DNA of 64,000 bases from Rhea pennata. Taxonomy: Eukaryota; Chordata; Aves; Rheiformes; Rheidae. The translations under genes were made by a program, and so were the position numbers. The notes under the pieces are model-generated. The model worked only from the letters and a program-made list of their open reading frames with translations. It was not told the origin of the DNA and searched no databases. The stretch spans positions 1,994,001-2,058,000 of the forward strand of contig NC_084682.1 of assembly GCF_028389875.1 (NCBI RefSeq), given 5' to 3'. Positions 35,539 to 48,900 of the stretch are shown piece after piece (positions within the stretch are counted from its first letter, which is position 1; the number at the start of each line of letters is the position of its first letter).

Positions 35539-37130
35539 TGCTCCACACTTCACTTGTTTTGCACCTAGCAACCGGACCGGATTTTCCACCACATCCCGCG
35601 GGCGCCCCGCGAGCCGCCGGCGCGGGGCGGGGGTTTGCGCTAGCGAAGCTCGTGCAGCTCGCCCGAGCGCCGGCGCGGGAAAAGCCCGTTACCGCGGAGC
35701 GGAGCCGGGGCCGCGCTTCTCCTCCCCCCCTCCGCGCAGTATTTCCGAGACACGTCCTGAGGATTTGCTCTTAAGTATTTGCCTTCAAAGAGACCGTTGG
35801 CTCTCCCGGGAAAATAGGAACAAACTGTACTGAGGACTGGCGGAAGGGGAAGATCAATGATATTTAAGTTATACTGCTTCGCCCAAGGCACTGAGAGGGA
35901 CCTGGAGCTGTTACGTGGCATGCGGAAGAGGGAATTGCATGTGCCGTCGAACTGAGCCAATTAAACTGTAAATATAGGGACAGTCTGCTCCGCCTGGACC
36001 CGTCTCCATCTCCTACACACAGAGATTTATATAAAAGAGGTGAATTTGTCCAATGGATGTAAACTACTGTAATTAAGTGCAATTCCCCCACCTGTATATA
36101 TTATTCCCCAAACTCCTCTCTCTCTCTCTTTTCTTTTTTTTTTTTTTGGTAGAGTCAGAGCCAAGCACAGCTTCGGCTCTGGCTCCGTCCGTCTCCCCTT
36201 CCCGCGTTGTCCCCCGCGAGGAGGAGGTTGGCGACGAGCCCCGCCGCCTCCGGCCCTGCCGATGGCTCGCCGTCCGGCGTCCCGGCGGAGCTGGCCGGCT
36301 GGCCGCCTTCCCCGGCTCCGCCAGCCGCTCGCCCTGCGAAACCCGCGAGCGCGTGCGGGGCAGCGGGGCGGGCGAGCGCTGGGGGAAGAGCTTCCTTCGA
36401 AGATGATCCCAAGCCTTCAGCTAGCCCCGCAGCAAACCTCTCGGCACAGGGCGGCTCGTCCTTCAGCAGCCGGCGGAGGGCACGAAACCACCAAGCTCCT
36501 CGGCTGCCGCCGGCCGGAGGGTGAGGGACGTTCCCTTGGACCCTCCGGCAACTTCAGAGCGAGGGTCGGAGAGCTGCCTCTTCCCCGCTCGGAGGAACGG
36601 CTTCGAGGCGAGACCTGCAGGCTGCCAGCCAGCACAGGTCTGCGGTCGGTGCGGCATCCAGATGGGCGCCCGCTGAGGACACGGGGCTCCAGGCCTTCCA
36701 AAGCCCTGAAGCGGTTTAGGTGCCCGGGTCTGACTTCCAGACGTCGCCAGAGCCGTTGTCTCACCGCCCGTGAGACGCAAGCTCCTCCGTGCCCGCAGCC
36801 CTTTCAAGACTGATCTAAAGTGCCCGCATTGTGTAGTTTTTTGTGAAACCTTGCAGCGTGTGCCAGGCACTGTGAGTGATTAGAGAGGTGACGACCAGTG
36901 GAGGTACCTGTGGACAGATGACCGATGCTGAAAAGAAAACCACTACGTGCTTTCTTTGAGACAAGGAAGGCTCTTTTACTCTGTGTTTGTACAATGTCTA
37001 GCACAGCAGGACCCTAATCCTTGCTGGGACTAATAGGGGTTGCCCTACGGTAAATAAGTCATCATGAATTGGAGACCAATAAGCAGAATGACATTTAATT
37101 TAATGTATACCATAATTAAATACCATTTCT
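35539..37130 (+). other. probable HNF1B 3' UTR and start of intergenic DNA
   Basis: Composition falls from GC-rich to AT-rich after 35800. No AATAAA is found close by. ATTAAA variants occur at 35960-35965 and 37115-37120 and are the best polyadenylation candidates. A CT-rich then T-rich run lies at 36115-36150. The exact end cannot be fixed from sequence alone. Confidence 0.5.
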
Positions 37131-40100
37131 TCTGGTTTGTTGTTTCTGTGTGATCTTCTGCTCAAGTTACGTACCCAGGGTAAAGATTATATTGCACTGG
37201 TGTCATGATCAATAAGAGGAACTGAAATGCGTAGCAAAACATTTTAGGGTATCAATGCTGTGTATTTGGAGAAGGCCCTGTAAATTCCACAGTCGTCGTC
37301 ATCTGCTGCTTGGCAGGTGTCAGTTCAAAAGGCAGCATGAGACACACGAGCAGACTAAGTTTTTCCTTGAAGGAGCAGTGATACATTTCTCTTGCTCTCC
37401 CCTGCACTATTCGTACAGGTTTCTACATGCCCAGGGTCAGCCAGAAATAGCAGTGGGCTCCAGGACCAGCATTTTAGTTTGTTTTCCTGCGAACCCCACC
37501 TCTGGGGGTATTTCTGTCTGGGGTTTGCGTTTGCTCCAGAGAGACAAGGACCCTTGGCAAAGCCTTGTCCAGACCCAAGCTGTAAGCTCCTTCATCTGTT
37601 TGGACACAGGGAGCTGGAGGTCAGAAGACCAGTGTCCTCACCCTCCTGTGGCATTAATGATATTGCCCTTATTCTACCACAGCTTATTCCTCATCCTTCA
37701 CTAACTGTAGCAGTTGAGTGTTAAGCAAACCAATTAAGAGCTGTCTCCCAGATGGACAAAGAGCAACTCCATCAATTTTGGATATTGAGCCCATAGATCA
37801 GTAAAAAAAAGAGGGGGAGAAGGGAGGGTGCACTACTATTGCTGCAGTTTTTTGAAGTGCTTTGATTGCAAAGAGCTAACATAGCTGAATGTCTCGAGCA
37901 CATCAGCGGCAAAGGGTGACCCTTCAGAAGATGCAGCACAGGACTTTGGTTTGCCCGGTGCTCAAAAGCGTCCGTGTTTGTTTTGGAACCTGTTTGTTTC
38001 AAAAGTCAAGTGTGGGCTCCCGTGGGAAAGGCTTTCTGCGCAGAGGGCTGGTGGCTCACCTTCACAGCCAGAGCAGGACATCTCGAGAAAGACCTTTGGT
38101 GGAGTGTCTTTGTGTCTGTGATTTTTAGCTATCCCAGATAAAAACTTCAAGTGCAAATCTGAGAAAGGACTAGAAGCACAAAGCCTGCCTGGTCCCTTTT
38201 GTGGAGATGCAGAAGTGAAAGACCCATTTAGGAATGGTTAGAGAGCAGAGGTGCAGGGTTTTATTTTCAGAGAACCTCTTTGCACCTTCCTGCTCACCAA
38301 GGCCCTCTCAAGGCACCTGAGCGCCAGGCTGAGCCCTTTTGAACCAGCTCAAACTCGGCTCCTGGGCTGAGTTCCCATCAGTGCCATGCGAGTCAGGAAA
38401 GAAATGTTTTGGATTGTTTATTCATGCCAACTAGTGTTTTACTCCATGAGTGGCTCTTGAAGCTAAACGGGCAAAGTTTTCCCCAGCTGATGCGTATCCA
38501 ACATCAGGTCAATTTACACCCTTTGGCCCCGCAGAGGAATGAAAGGTAATGTAGCAGGAGGGAGGGCAGACACTGAGTCACTGCTAAGCTTGCTGCATCC
38601 TAGCTGGTGCTCCAAGGGGAACAGTCCTTTCTGGTGCCTGTCCTATGGTGATTTCTGTGCCAGCCTTACCATAGACGTAGAATGAGAGGCATGGAGCTTG
38701 GGGTGTGAAAACTCCTTGTAAAGCACTGTTCAGTAAATGGCTCAGTGCCGCTTCTTCTGCGTCAGTGCTGCTCTTCAGAAAGTCAGGCAGAGGGACAAGG
38801 AAATGGTAAGTGACCACCTTGGCGAGCGGAGGCCCGGAGTGCAAGCCCCGAGAAAGAGACCTGGGGGGATAAGGAAGGGCAGAGCCAGGGAAGGTGGAAA
38901 AAGCGTATAGAAGGACACATCTATACGCAGGCACAGAGATACACAGATGGAGGAGGCTATTACTACAGAGCAAAGTATGCGTGGTAAAATGAGCACGATA
39001 AAGTCAATAAAATGAATGGAACAAATGATTAAGAGGAAGCGGTATTTACCCAGGATGTGTGAATTTATGAAGTTTCCCAACAGCTGTGTGTGTGTTATCA
39101 CCTGTGCCCCAGGTACCAGGAGATGGAAGGGAGAAAGCATGACTTCTTCCTAGAGGATGTTGCGGATGCTGCAAATACCAATGAGCTCATGGTGAAAAAG
39201 GTTCCCCAGATTTGGCTACAGCCTCCATCTGAGGAAACCTCTGTGTCCAGTGAGGTGTTGCCTGCCCTGAGCAGCCACAGCAGAGCCAGCCTGAGGCCAG
39301 CCCAGACCTGGCCCTGTGCAGGCGGTGCGCCGGGAGGGCGCCGGTTCCCCCAGATGGCCCGGGTGCCTCCGTGGGTTGTCGGTAAGCACAACACAACGTC
39401 AGCTCGTGGAAAGTGCAGCCCAGTCGACGCCTGCTCCAGCAAGTAAATCTGGGCCCGAGCACCTCCTGTTCGTGCCGGCACGCGGGCGATACGGCTGGCA
39501 AAGCCACTGGGTCAAAACCAGCTTAGTGCTGCCCACACAGGAGCCGTGTTTATCGGAGCTGGCCCTGCATGAGCCCTCCGTATGCAGCGGAGTGGGTGCT
39601 CCTCAGGTTTCGTTGCCTCTGCACGCCCCTCGGTTGCCATCGCTGGAGCCCCAGGAGAGCCTGTCCTGGGACAAACCTGGCCCTGCGTCTCGGGGCACTG
39701 AGCAGCTCATGAAGGCAGCCCCGGGCCAGCAGAGACCTCCCCTCCGTGGTGGTCCCTGGGTCAGATGAGCTATTCCAGTAACTTCAAAAATGTTTGGTGC
39801 GTGTGTAAAAGGACAGCTCAGTTATACAACAGCGCCCGGCTCCCAACAAACAGTTTTATTTCCAGACTTGCTCTGCCTGTCCAGCTGGCTAGGCAGATCA
39901 GCTGGAAATTTCAACAGGAAAACCAGAGGCTTCGGCTGCAGCTGCACAGGGCTGCATGGGGCGGCGGTGCTCGCTGCTCCTTCCCAGCTGCGCTCCCGAC
40001 AGCACAGCAAGACAAGGCAGCAGGACTGCGCTGGGCACCGCTGCCCGGTGTCCCCGGCATGCTGTCCTGTGCGATGGGTCAAAAGGGAAAGCATTGTGCT

Positions 40101-43100
40101 CCCCTGCGGACAGCAAACACGCTCTGCCCTTTGAAGCCTTTGAGCGGATTTGGTTAAGCCGATGTCCGTTTGACTAGTACACAGAGAGGAATGCAGAAAC
40201 TGCTTGCATTTGAGGCTGGGCTGTTTGCAGACGCTGCTAGCTTCCCCCCCTCTGCACTGTATCTTAGCTGAGGGATCAGATATACGGAGCCTGGCGGATG
40301 CTTCACGCTAGGCAGATGAGGCTGGCACCCCTGCAATGCAACCCCTTTGCTGATACCACAGTTCAGCTCAAGCCAAGCATGCTGGGCAACACTAGTATGC
40401 CCCACACGTCCCCTGCACTGCTTCCACCCCGGGACAGGGCTGCAGTGAGCTCCTGCAAAGTGCGATGCCATGTGCAGCCCTGCTCCAGCTGCTCCCCAAT
40501 AGTTCTTGCGGCTCCAGACATTGCAATCTCCCCGTCTGCTGCTGACTGCCCAGCTCTAGCGTGCTCCCCGCAGCCAAGGACCTGCAAACCTGGGGGCTCA
40601 CTGCAATCCACCAATGTCAGAATGAGCCTTGATGTCCCACCATTCTCCTACTAAGGCTGGTGCTTGTGGTGCTCCACATCCCATGGTGGAGCAAATGGCA
40701 CCATGAATACAGAGCTGCCTCTCCAGCTGTGGGCTCTGGCAGGCCTGTCTCCTCTGCAACACCATGCACCATCCCAGCAACTCCGGCTGGCAAGACCTGC
40801 AAACTGCTCTTCATGCTGCAACAGCTGCCGCATTTACACACATGAAAGGCAGGCACTTTCATTCCTTGCTTTCCTTCTCGCTGTCAAGAGCTGTGAGAGT
40901 TCCTACATGTACTGGATGAGTACGACATCACTCTGGGCTATTCGTGGGACAAAGCAAAGACAGTTCATGAAAGGAGTCTGGTGTCACCATGTGTGGTCAG
41001 AATAAACATTGGACATGAATGAACTGAGCTGTGGACTGTATTACACAGACCCAGGAGCTGGGCTATTTGCTGCTCAGTGCAAACAGGCAAACAACTATAT
41101 AAAAGCCCACGGCTGAGGTTTCCGAAGGCAGAGACCCATGGGAGGCTCTGAGCCACTGCCACTTGGACAACACAAAGGCTGGAGTCTCCTCTGCATTTGC
41201 ACAGTGCGTGTGCATTTAGTGCTGTGCAAAGCGGGGAGACAGCAGGGTGATTTACCCCCTTTGCAGATGGTGGAATGATCCCAGGTCCTACCGCAGCATG
41301 AGGGGCAAAGTTGCTGCACAGCTCTCCCCAGGAAGTGTAGTGCGTGGGCGGCGTGGTGGGGCTGCAGGAAAGCCACAGCCTCCAGCTGGGAGTGAGGAAA
41401 AAGGAGGAGAAAAGAAGGAGTACATGCCACAGTAAAGAGCCAAGGGACTAACCCTAGGGACTAACCCTAAAAGCCAAAACCCTTAAACATGCACTGACGA
41501 GTTGTCCCATCCCAGCATTTCTGTTATTGCAGATCTGCACAAAACCTGAACTTCAGAAACTTTACATTCTCTTCTAATTCCAGGGGCTTTTATTTTACTT
41601 TCATATTCAGCAAAATTAATTTTCCTCTCTGTAATTAAGATGTCGCCCAAATGGATTCTTAATTACAGATAAATCACAAATCTATACACTCAACTGTTAT
41701 GCTTTTCAAGTAATAAAAGAGATCATTTGTCTTCTTCAGATGAACAGAGACCAACCAGCACACCATTTCCCCCTTTATGAAGAACTCATTTGCTTTAGAA
41801 AGAAAGTCTTTAAAAAAACATTGCAAGGATTTCTTGAATAGGGGATCAAAGCTCCCACACCGCTGGAAACCATTTTTGCTAAATAAAATGTGGGTAAAGA
41901 AAAAAAAGTAAAAGTTTTTTGGCAGTGATTGGGATTACAGCACCCTTGGGAGGGACAAGGACGTGGGGTCAAGAAGTTGTGACCAGGTTAGCAACACAGG
42001 GAACAGAAGGAGAGGACAAAAGAACAGAAAGTGGAAATGGACAGATGAATGAGGAAGCATGTTTCTTTGCCGAAAGAGAATAGATACTACATCAATTCAT
42101 ACTGAGAGCTAAAGGATGAGGGCCTGTTAATGGATTGGGGGACACAGCAGGGATCAGAGGTCACGAGTGCACTCAGCTAGGCTAATTGACTGTTATGTGC
42201 ATATTAGTGTTGATAATTTAGTATGATAGTGGGACATGGGGAGCAGATATGTAAAAATTCTGTTTACAAGATTGGTATATATACTATATTTCCCATCTTA
42301 CAACAGCTAAAAATTATGCCTCAAAAAATTATTTTTTAAAGCTACTGGCCTTAACTAGCTTTCTTCAGGAGGGGATTCACAGGTGCCTTCAGGCTATAGG
42401 TGGGCGTCTCTGATTCAATTGTGCATGTGATGAAATAAAGTCTACTCACCACATTTGCTGTGCAATCTTACAGCTTTTTATTTCAGTATTACCTGTTTGG
42501 CAAGGCTCAACAAGCTGACTGATGTCAAAGAGAGACTCAACTGATTGGTCAGGGCCCATAACGAGGACCCAGACATCAGCTTTGGGCCGTGCCGTGTCTC
42601 CCCAATTTTGCAGAGGTTATAAGTGTGACCTGCAACGGTCAAGCGGCCTTGTCCAATGCACAGGATGACACAGGTGCCAGCCAACACTGCTGGAGCAGCA
42701 CTGGCTGCAACAGTGCCGTGTGTCTTCTCTGCTATTCTCATTCCTGGGGGGATGCAGCTGCACAGAATGAAGTGTGGGAGCGTGGCTTGTCAGGCTGCAG
42801 CCAAATGGCCAGGTGCTTTCTAACTCAGCTCCTCTGGACTTCCTGCCTGCAGGAAAAAGAAATGAAGGAGAGAAACACCATAAAGCCTGTGACTCTCCCT
42901 CGTGTCCCGTTTCAGTCTGCAGGTGTCCTGACAGAGCAAGGCCAGTACTAATGCGCTGCTGTTACAATTTTATGCCAGCCACGGTGTGTTGGAAGCATTT
43001 GTGTTCCCTGGCACATAAAAGCAGACCCAGGGGTCTAATAAAGACTGTGAGCTGGTCCAGAAAATACTCCTGTCCACTTCACTTGAGGTCAGTGGTGGCT

Positions 43101-45650
43101 AGTGGGGCTTCGCTCAGGGCTGGCTCTGGTTTGTGCTCAGCACAGCCTCGGAGCAGCACTTGGGACTGGATTCCAGTCTGAAGGAAGAAAAGTTTAAAAT
43201 GGCCCAGGGTTTGGCTCATGTTGACTCCCAAAGTTCACATACCGTTTTCAATCACTCTCTCTAGCTCTGCTTTGCAGTAGCCCCCTGATCCGAGCAGGGC
43301 AGTTGCTCCTTGTGCTCTCTCTGATGGATCTCTGGGCACTGAACGCTGCAATAACGATGGCTATTGGTGCCCCCTTAGCTGGTACATGCGGCTGCTGTTT
43401 GCTGTGGTGCACACAGCACGAGAACTCCCCAACAGCTTTGAGGAACGCACTTGCTTCCCCTTTACTGTTCTGGATTCATTGGAGGAGACAAAGTTGTCTT
43501 TTGTCTTGTGGTGCTTCTCTGGCAGGTATCTGAGGGGGTACATCTCCAGAAGTGTCGACGTTGCCTTGTTCAACACAAACAGGAGTGGTACTGAAAAAGA
43601 GTGAAATCAGTTCCAGACCATCTAGATATTTTAAGGATCAAATATAGTGTTGGAGGATAGGTGCAGTTTTGAGCTGACTTTTGTAGAGTCAAGATCCAGC
43701 CCAAAGAGCTCTGCTAATAGCAGAGGACTTCCCTGGTTGCACCAGACTGTTGTACTTTTAATTACTGCATTAGTTGGTTGGCTGATCTGAAAGGCTCATG
43801 TTCCTCATTTAAAGGCCTTGCTGGAAATTTGATTTTGGCAACAACTTGGCAATTAGTGCCTAGTAATTGATAGAGCAGCACCAGAGAAACAAAACTAAAC
43901 CTGACGCCTTGGCAGGAGAAGTTTTTCTTTGCATTAATGTGAGTTGCTTCATTTTTGTACTTTACATCTGGCATGCAACGTGATCGCTCACAGCCCAAGT
44001 CCTGTGCATTCGCTTCTTTCCACTCCCAGGGCAGGGCAAATTGACCTTAGCGTGAAGGAGACTCAAGCCCCAGGGCTGTAAGTGTTTGAAGCTGGGCTCG
44101 TGCCATCGAGCACTTTTCCCAACAGCGGTTCAGGGAGGTCCCAGGCTCCCAGCTCCTAGCTTTCTGCCTCCACGGTGCCCAACACTGTCACCTCGGGAGC
44201 AGAGCTGCTCACTGCAGACCACAAAGGGACTTCCCTGTCTATTGACGAGGGAATATTTCCCGTTTCCTCGCTCCTGACTCTGTTGACAGCATCTTTTGGG
44301 TGAGTGATGGATATTGGTGGTGTATGGGAGATGATTTATAGTTCTTTGTTACACAAATTCCTCCGCATTCTTCTTTGTCCTCTCACAGCAACCATTAGTC
44401 ACTTCTTCTACCAAACCCGCAGCAACATCCACCCCGGAAACAGCCCTGAGGATGCGGCTTGGCAGCATACTCCTGCACCGTCTTTATTCACTGCAACTGC
44501 ATACATAGAAACGGACTGGCACAGGGACACACAAAAAAAGGAAGAAGCAGCGTCATGTCATTGCAGCCACCCGAGGTTTCCATACGACTGCATCCATCTG
44601 TCTGCTGGGAAGTCAAAAGGTTGGCAGAGAAAAGATGCTATAAATCAGGCAGATATGGACTGTAGGGAGGATCTAGTTTATGCAATTTTTCATCTCAGAG
44701 CTTGTAATTAAAGAAGCAACCATTACAGGAGGAACAACCGTCGCCTGTTTTTCTTAGAACTCTCAGAGTTTGGCAATGTAAACATTTAGCCCTTGAGAAT
44801 TTTATTGCATAAAATAGTTTTTGTAATGCTGATGTTATGCTACTTAATTGGATTTCTGTTTGTTTTACTTCAAGAATACCAGGAAAAATAGCAGTATCAT
44901 TTGATCTGATACAAGGCACTAGTAGCATACCTGTATTATTAGGGTCTCAAAGCTTATCATAATGAATAAATGCATGAATTAAATAAATTTTGATCTTTAT
45001 CTCTGCAAAGTTTTTTGACTGGCTTGAACAGCTGAGTTGCTTGGTTTTTTTTTCTCCTCTCTTTGCCTCCAGAACTTTTTTAAGTGCAGTAGCAAGAGAT
45101 GTGTGTGAGGCTGGATTGTGTTGATGTACATCAAGCATTAAGCAACTATACTAAGCATGTGCTTGACTTTAATTTAGGTGTTATCGGGACTGCTCACCTG
45201 CTTTATGTTAAATGTGTGCTTAAATGCTTTGTTGATTTGAGGTGTCAAATCACAACGCTGGTCTGAGGACCTGGTCTGGGTCTCTGGACTAAGCCCTAAA
45301 TATTTTTGACTGAAATGGGTTTGAATCAGACCAGGTGAGGATGGTCTTAAATTTTTGCTGAGAAAGATGGAGCTGCTTGTTGCACAGCCTGAAGGGAATT
45401 CCCAGACAATTGACTGAGGAAATATAAATGACAAAAAAGGCTCGGGACAGGCTAATAAAGCAGCGGTTCACCTCCTCAGAGGCAGCCAAGACCTCAGTTG
45501 ACGTGTCTAAGAGGCGCGTGCTGCAACGTGGCTGATGGAGGAGAGCTTGGCCCACCGGGTCTTGGAGACCCGCTATTGACGGTAGAACTCATGGAAGCAT
45601 GGGCTGGTGCCCCGGGCCGTGGATAAACCGCGGAGGAGCCAAATACAGCG
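37130..45650. other. intergenic between HNF1B and DDX52, no gene recognised
   Basis: Mixed-composition sequence with short open frames on both strands. None has a recognisable domain, consistent splice sites or a family match. Weak features are a doubled GGGACTAACCCTA at 41444-41470 and AATAAA motifs near 39008 and 42434. No transposon could be named. Confidence 0.5.
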
Positions 45651-45682
45651 CTTCTCGCCCCAGTTTGGTGCCCCGCCGCGCC

Positions 45683-45696
45683 GTTGCTATGGCAGC
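45683..45696 (+). promoter_or_regulatory. RFX-type X-box 1 in DDX52 promoter
   Basis: GTTGCTATGGCAGC differs at one base from the palindromic X-box GTTGCYATGGCAAC. It lies 139 bases upstream of the DDX52 ATG. Confidence 0.6.
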
Positions 45697-45703
45697 GCGG
45701 CCC

Positions 45704-45718
45704 GCCAACATGGCCGCC
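45704..45718 (+). promoter_or_regulatory. YY1-type motif in DDX52 promoter
   Basis: GCCAACATGGCCGCC contains the AANATGGCCGCC core typical of YY1 sites near transcription starts of housekeeping genes. Confidence 0.5.
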
Positions 45719-45728
45719 GGGAGGGGGC

Positions 45729-45742
45729 GTTGCCATGGCACC
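45729..45742 (+). promoter_or_regulatory. RFX-type X-box 2 in DDX52 promoter
   Basis: GTTGCCATGGCACC matches the X-box consensus except at one base. A weaker third copy, GTTGCCGTGACGC, follows at 45768-45780. Confidence 0.55.
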
Positions 45743-45790
45743 CCACTGCGTGCGTGTCGGGGAGGGGGTTGCCGTGACGCGCCGCCGCCC

Positions 45791-45813
45791 CCGGAAGTGC
45801 TGTCCGCTTCCGG
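45791..45813. promoter_or_regulatory. inverted ETS (GABP-like) site pair in DDX52 promoter
   Basis: CCGGAAG at 45791-45797 and its exact reverse complement CTTCCGG at 45807-45813 are separated by 9 bases, just 22 bases before the ATG. Paired ETS sites are common in promoters of ribosome-biogenesis and mitochondrial genes. Confidence 0.6.
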
Positions 45814-45834
45814 GGCGGCCCTGCGAGCGGCGGC

Positions 45835-45921
45835 ATGGAGGCGCGGGAGCTGTTCCGGCGGCTGGGCGCCGGCGCCCGCTTCGACGTGCGGCGCTTCGGG
45901 CGCGACGCGCGGCGCTTCGGG
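45835..45921 (+). CDS. DDX52: DDX52 exon 1 (coding part)
   Basis: 29 codons, [20 protein letters not shown] to RRFG. The donor GTGCGG at 45922 is weak. The choice is forced by phase, by the in-frame TAG at the following acceptor, and by resumption of family similarity in exon 2. Confidence 0.8.
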
Positions 45922-48900
45922 GTGCGGCGGCGCCGCGGGGGTCGCGGGCGGGGGAGGGAGGCGCCGCCGCTGCCGCTGCCGTCTCACCCTTTCCCCCTTG
46001 TCCCCTAGGTGCTGAAAGGCGGCGGCGGCGGCTCTCCGGGGAGCCTCGACTTCTTCGGGCGCCGGGAGGGAGCGGCGCCGGCGCTCGCAGAGGCCGCCCC
46101 GCCCCGAGAGCCGCGCGGCGACGGCGCAGCCGGGGGGGCCGTGGCGGAGCATGGCGCGGGGGCCGGGAGAAAGCGAAAAGCGACGGCGGAGAGCGGCGGC
46201 GCGAAGAGGAAGAAAAAGAAAACACGAGGTAACTGCGTGCATGGAGATGTAACGGCCATCCTGCCGCAGGCCTTGCGAACCTCAACCCCAGCGGGCACGA
46301 GCGAAATAAGGGTTTGAGCTGCTCCCCCCCCCCTTTTTTTTTTGCCTGAATTTTACTCATGGGAAATTTCTTGAAACTTCTAGAATCCGTGTCCGTGCCA
46401 GAATTGTCAGAAAGTAATGGAATAATGTGGATGTCCTCTCTGGAAGCAAAATTCAAAGATGCAAGAGACAAAAAACCCACTGCAGAGAGACTTGAACGCT
46501 TGAGAAAGCAAAAGGTGGGACTACAGAATATTAATGTAGCAACAGATTATTTTATTTCTCTGGGTGTTCCGTTTGAAGCACATTCACAGTAATTGCTCTT
46601 GGGAGGAGGGTGGACCAAAGATGGCAAAAATAATCAGAAGCTGAATCCATTGGCTTAGTTCTATGCTGTCAAAGAAAGAAAGAGTTTGTCTTGCACCTTT
46701 TAGATAAACCACTTCAGGAATCAACACAAGATTAACATTCAAGGGACAGATCTTCCTGACCCGATTGCCACATTCGAACAACTTCAAAGGGAATACAAAA
46801 TCCACCCTAAAATCATGGAGAATATTCAAGCGTCTGGCTTTCAGGTCCCAACACCAATCCAGATGCAGGCCATTCCTGTTATGCTTCATGTAAGTTTTCT
46901 GATACTGCATTTTATTGTACTTACGGCAAAACTTGGATAGAGGTCTCTTTAGGGTCACAGCAGTGGTTAATTATGCAGCTTTAAATATCAACCCATCAGA
47001 GTTTTAAAATTAAGGTTTACAAGATTCTTGATTTGTGCTTTTACTAGTATGTTCTGTTTGTTTAGTTTGTAGTGTTAATATCTGTATGAATATGTTTGTT
47101 TTTTTTTTATCTAGTAAAGTATAACTTATTTCTGTTTTTCTCACAGGGTCGGGAACTCCTAGCTTCAGCTCCCACTGGATCTGGAAAAACACTGGCATTT
47201 TGTATTCCTCTCTTAACACATCTGAAACAACCTCGGAACAAAGGATTCAGAGCTCTGATCATATCTCCTACCCGAGAACTAGCTAGCCAGGTGTGCTTGG
47301 GGAAAAGAGTTGTTCTCATATTTATGTACTGTACATCAAAGTTCTTACTCTGATTCAGAAAAATGGCAGACTAATAGGTATTTTTTTCTTGTTTCTCATG
47401 TATCAGGAAAAAAGTAATTTTGAATGTTTCTTTAAGTCCTTTGTGAAATGGCTACATACCTAGTATGATACGAGATTATACGAGATTAGGGACTCAAGTT
47501 TTTGTTCATAGTTTAAAACTGCCCCGTGCTTAAATATTCTTAATAGCTTTATCTGTTTACTTGAAATTTTATGTTTGAGACAGTAACTTTGTCTTGAATC
47601 TTTGTTATTAAATTGAAACAAAAATACTACTTTGGGTAGAGTTCTATTTTTATATAACTGGAGGAGAGAAACTATAAGAGCATACATTGCTACAGTCAAA
47701 ATACGGCATTCAGACCCATGAGAACTTTTAAGTGAATAATGTATGTTAGAAAGCTAAGTTTTATGATGCTGGGAAAGCCAGTCAGCTTTCTCTAACCCAC
47801 TGAAATCTGGGTGATGTCTGAAACTAAAACTTGAGGAATGCTTGGGGTTTTTCTGATGACCACAGCTATTCAACTTGGTCATGAGTAAAACTTTAATTTA
47901 TTGCTTTTTCTTTTTTTTCTTTTTTCTTTTTTTTCCCAGACACACAGAGAGCTGGTAAAATTGGCTGAGGGAACTGGCTTCAGAATACATATGATTCACA
48001 AAGCAGCTGAAGCAGCTAAGAAGTTTGGGCCCAAATCATCTAAGAAATTTGGTGATTGTTTTAACTAAAATGGTTCAGAAAATTTCTAATTTCTAATGGT
48101 TCTAAAATTTCTAATGACACTGCTAACTCTTCTCTTCTGGCATATGTGGCTTTTAAGAGATCATTTACCACCACTCAAGTCACATAATCAATTGCTCAAC
48201 ACTAAAACAAGCAGCTTGCGTGGAACGAGTGGGAAGTAAGCTCCCTGACGGTGGATTTTTTTAAATTGTATGCTTAAAGGTGAACATCAGAGAAGCTAGG
48301 GCACAAAAGAACACTGGAGAGGGATTGATTTTTATATCCAAACCACTTCTGATGGATTTTAAGAACAACTTACTTGAAATCTTCTAGAGAAATCTACATC
48401 CTTTTACAATATCTTCTGCTTAATTATTCTTACCTAAAATAGACTGCAGCAAAGAAGTGCCTTGTCTTGGAGTATGTTAATAAACCTCTGGGAGATTGGA
48501 TTGTATCTTAAGGCTTTAAGTCTGTTTTATTCAGCTTTTTTCTTTTTTTTTTCTTTTTTCCCCTATAGATATACTGGTTACTACTCCAAACAGACTTGTT
48601 TATTTGCTGAAGCAAGATCCTCCAGCAATAGATTTGTCTAGGTACTAAGAATCTCTATTCAGTCTGGCTTTGCTACTGACTTCTTTCTTACTGTTGTTAC
48701 TGAAAAATGAATGCGTGCATAGTCCTTTTATCTGTGATGGTCTGTCAGAACTTTTGTCTTCTCCCCAAGCAACTGTTGTTGAAAAGAAAACCTCTTTGTT
48801 CCTAGTGTCGAGTGGCTGGTGGTTGATGAGTCAGACAAACTATTTGAAGATGGAAAAACAGGATTCCGAGACCAGCTGGCCTCCATATTCCTGGCATGCA

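Noticed and set aside
41444-41480. Possible interstitial telomere repeat (CTAACCCTA twice)
   Set aside because: Only two imperfect copies with a 13-base period instead of 6; too little to call telomeric.
42400-42760. Possible solo LTR or retroviral remnant (AATAAAG followed by TTACAG and a minus-strand open frame)
   Set aside because: No terminal inverted TG/CA pair, target-site duplication or recognisable retroviral coding was found.
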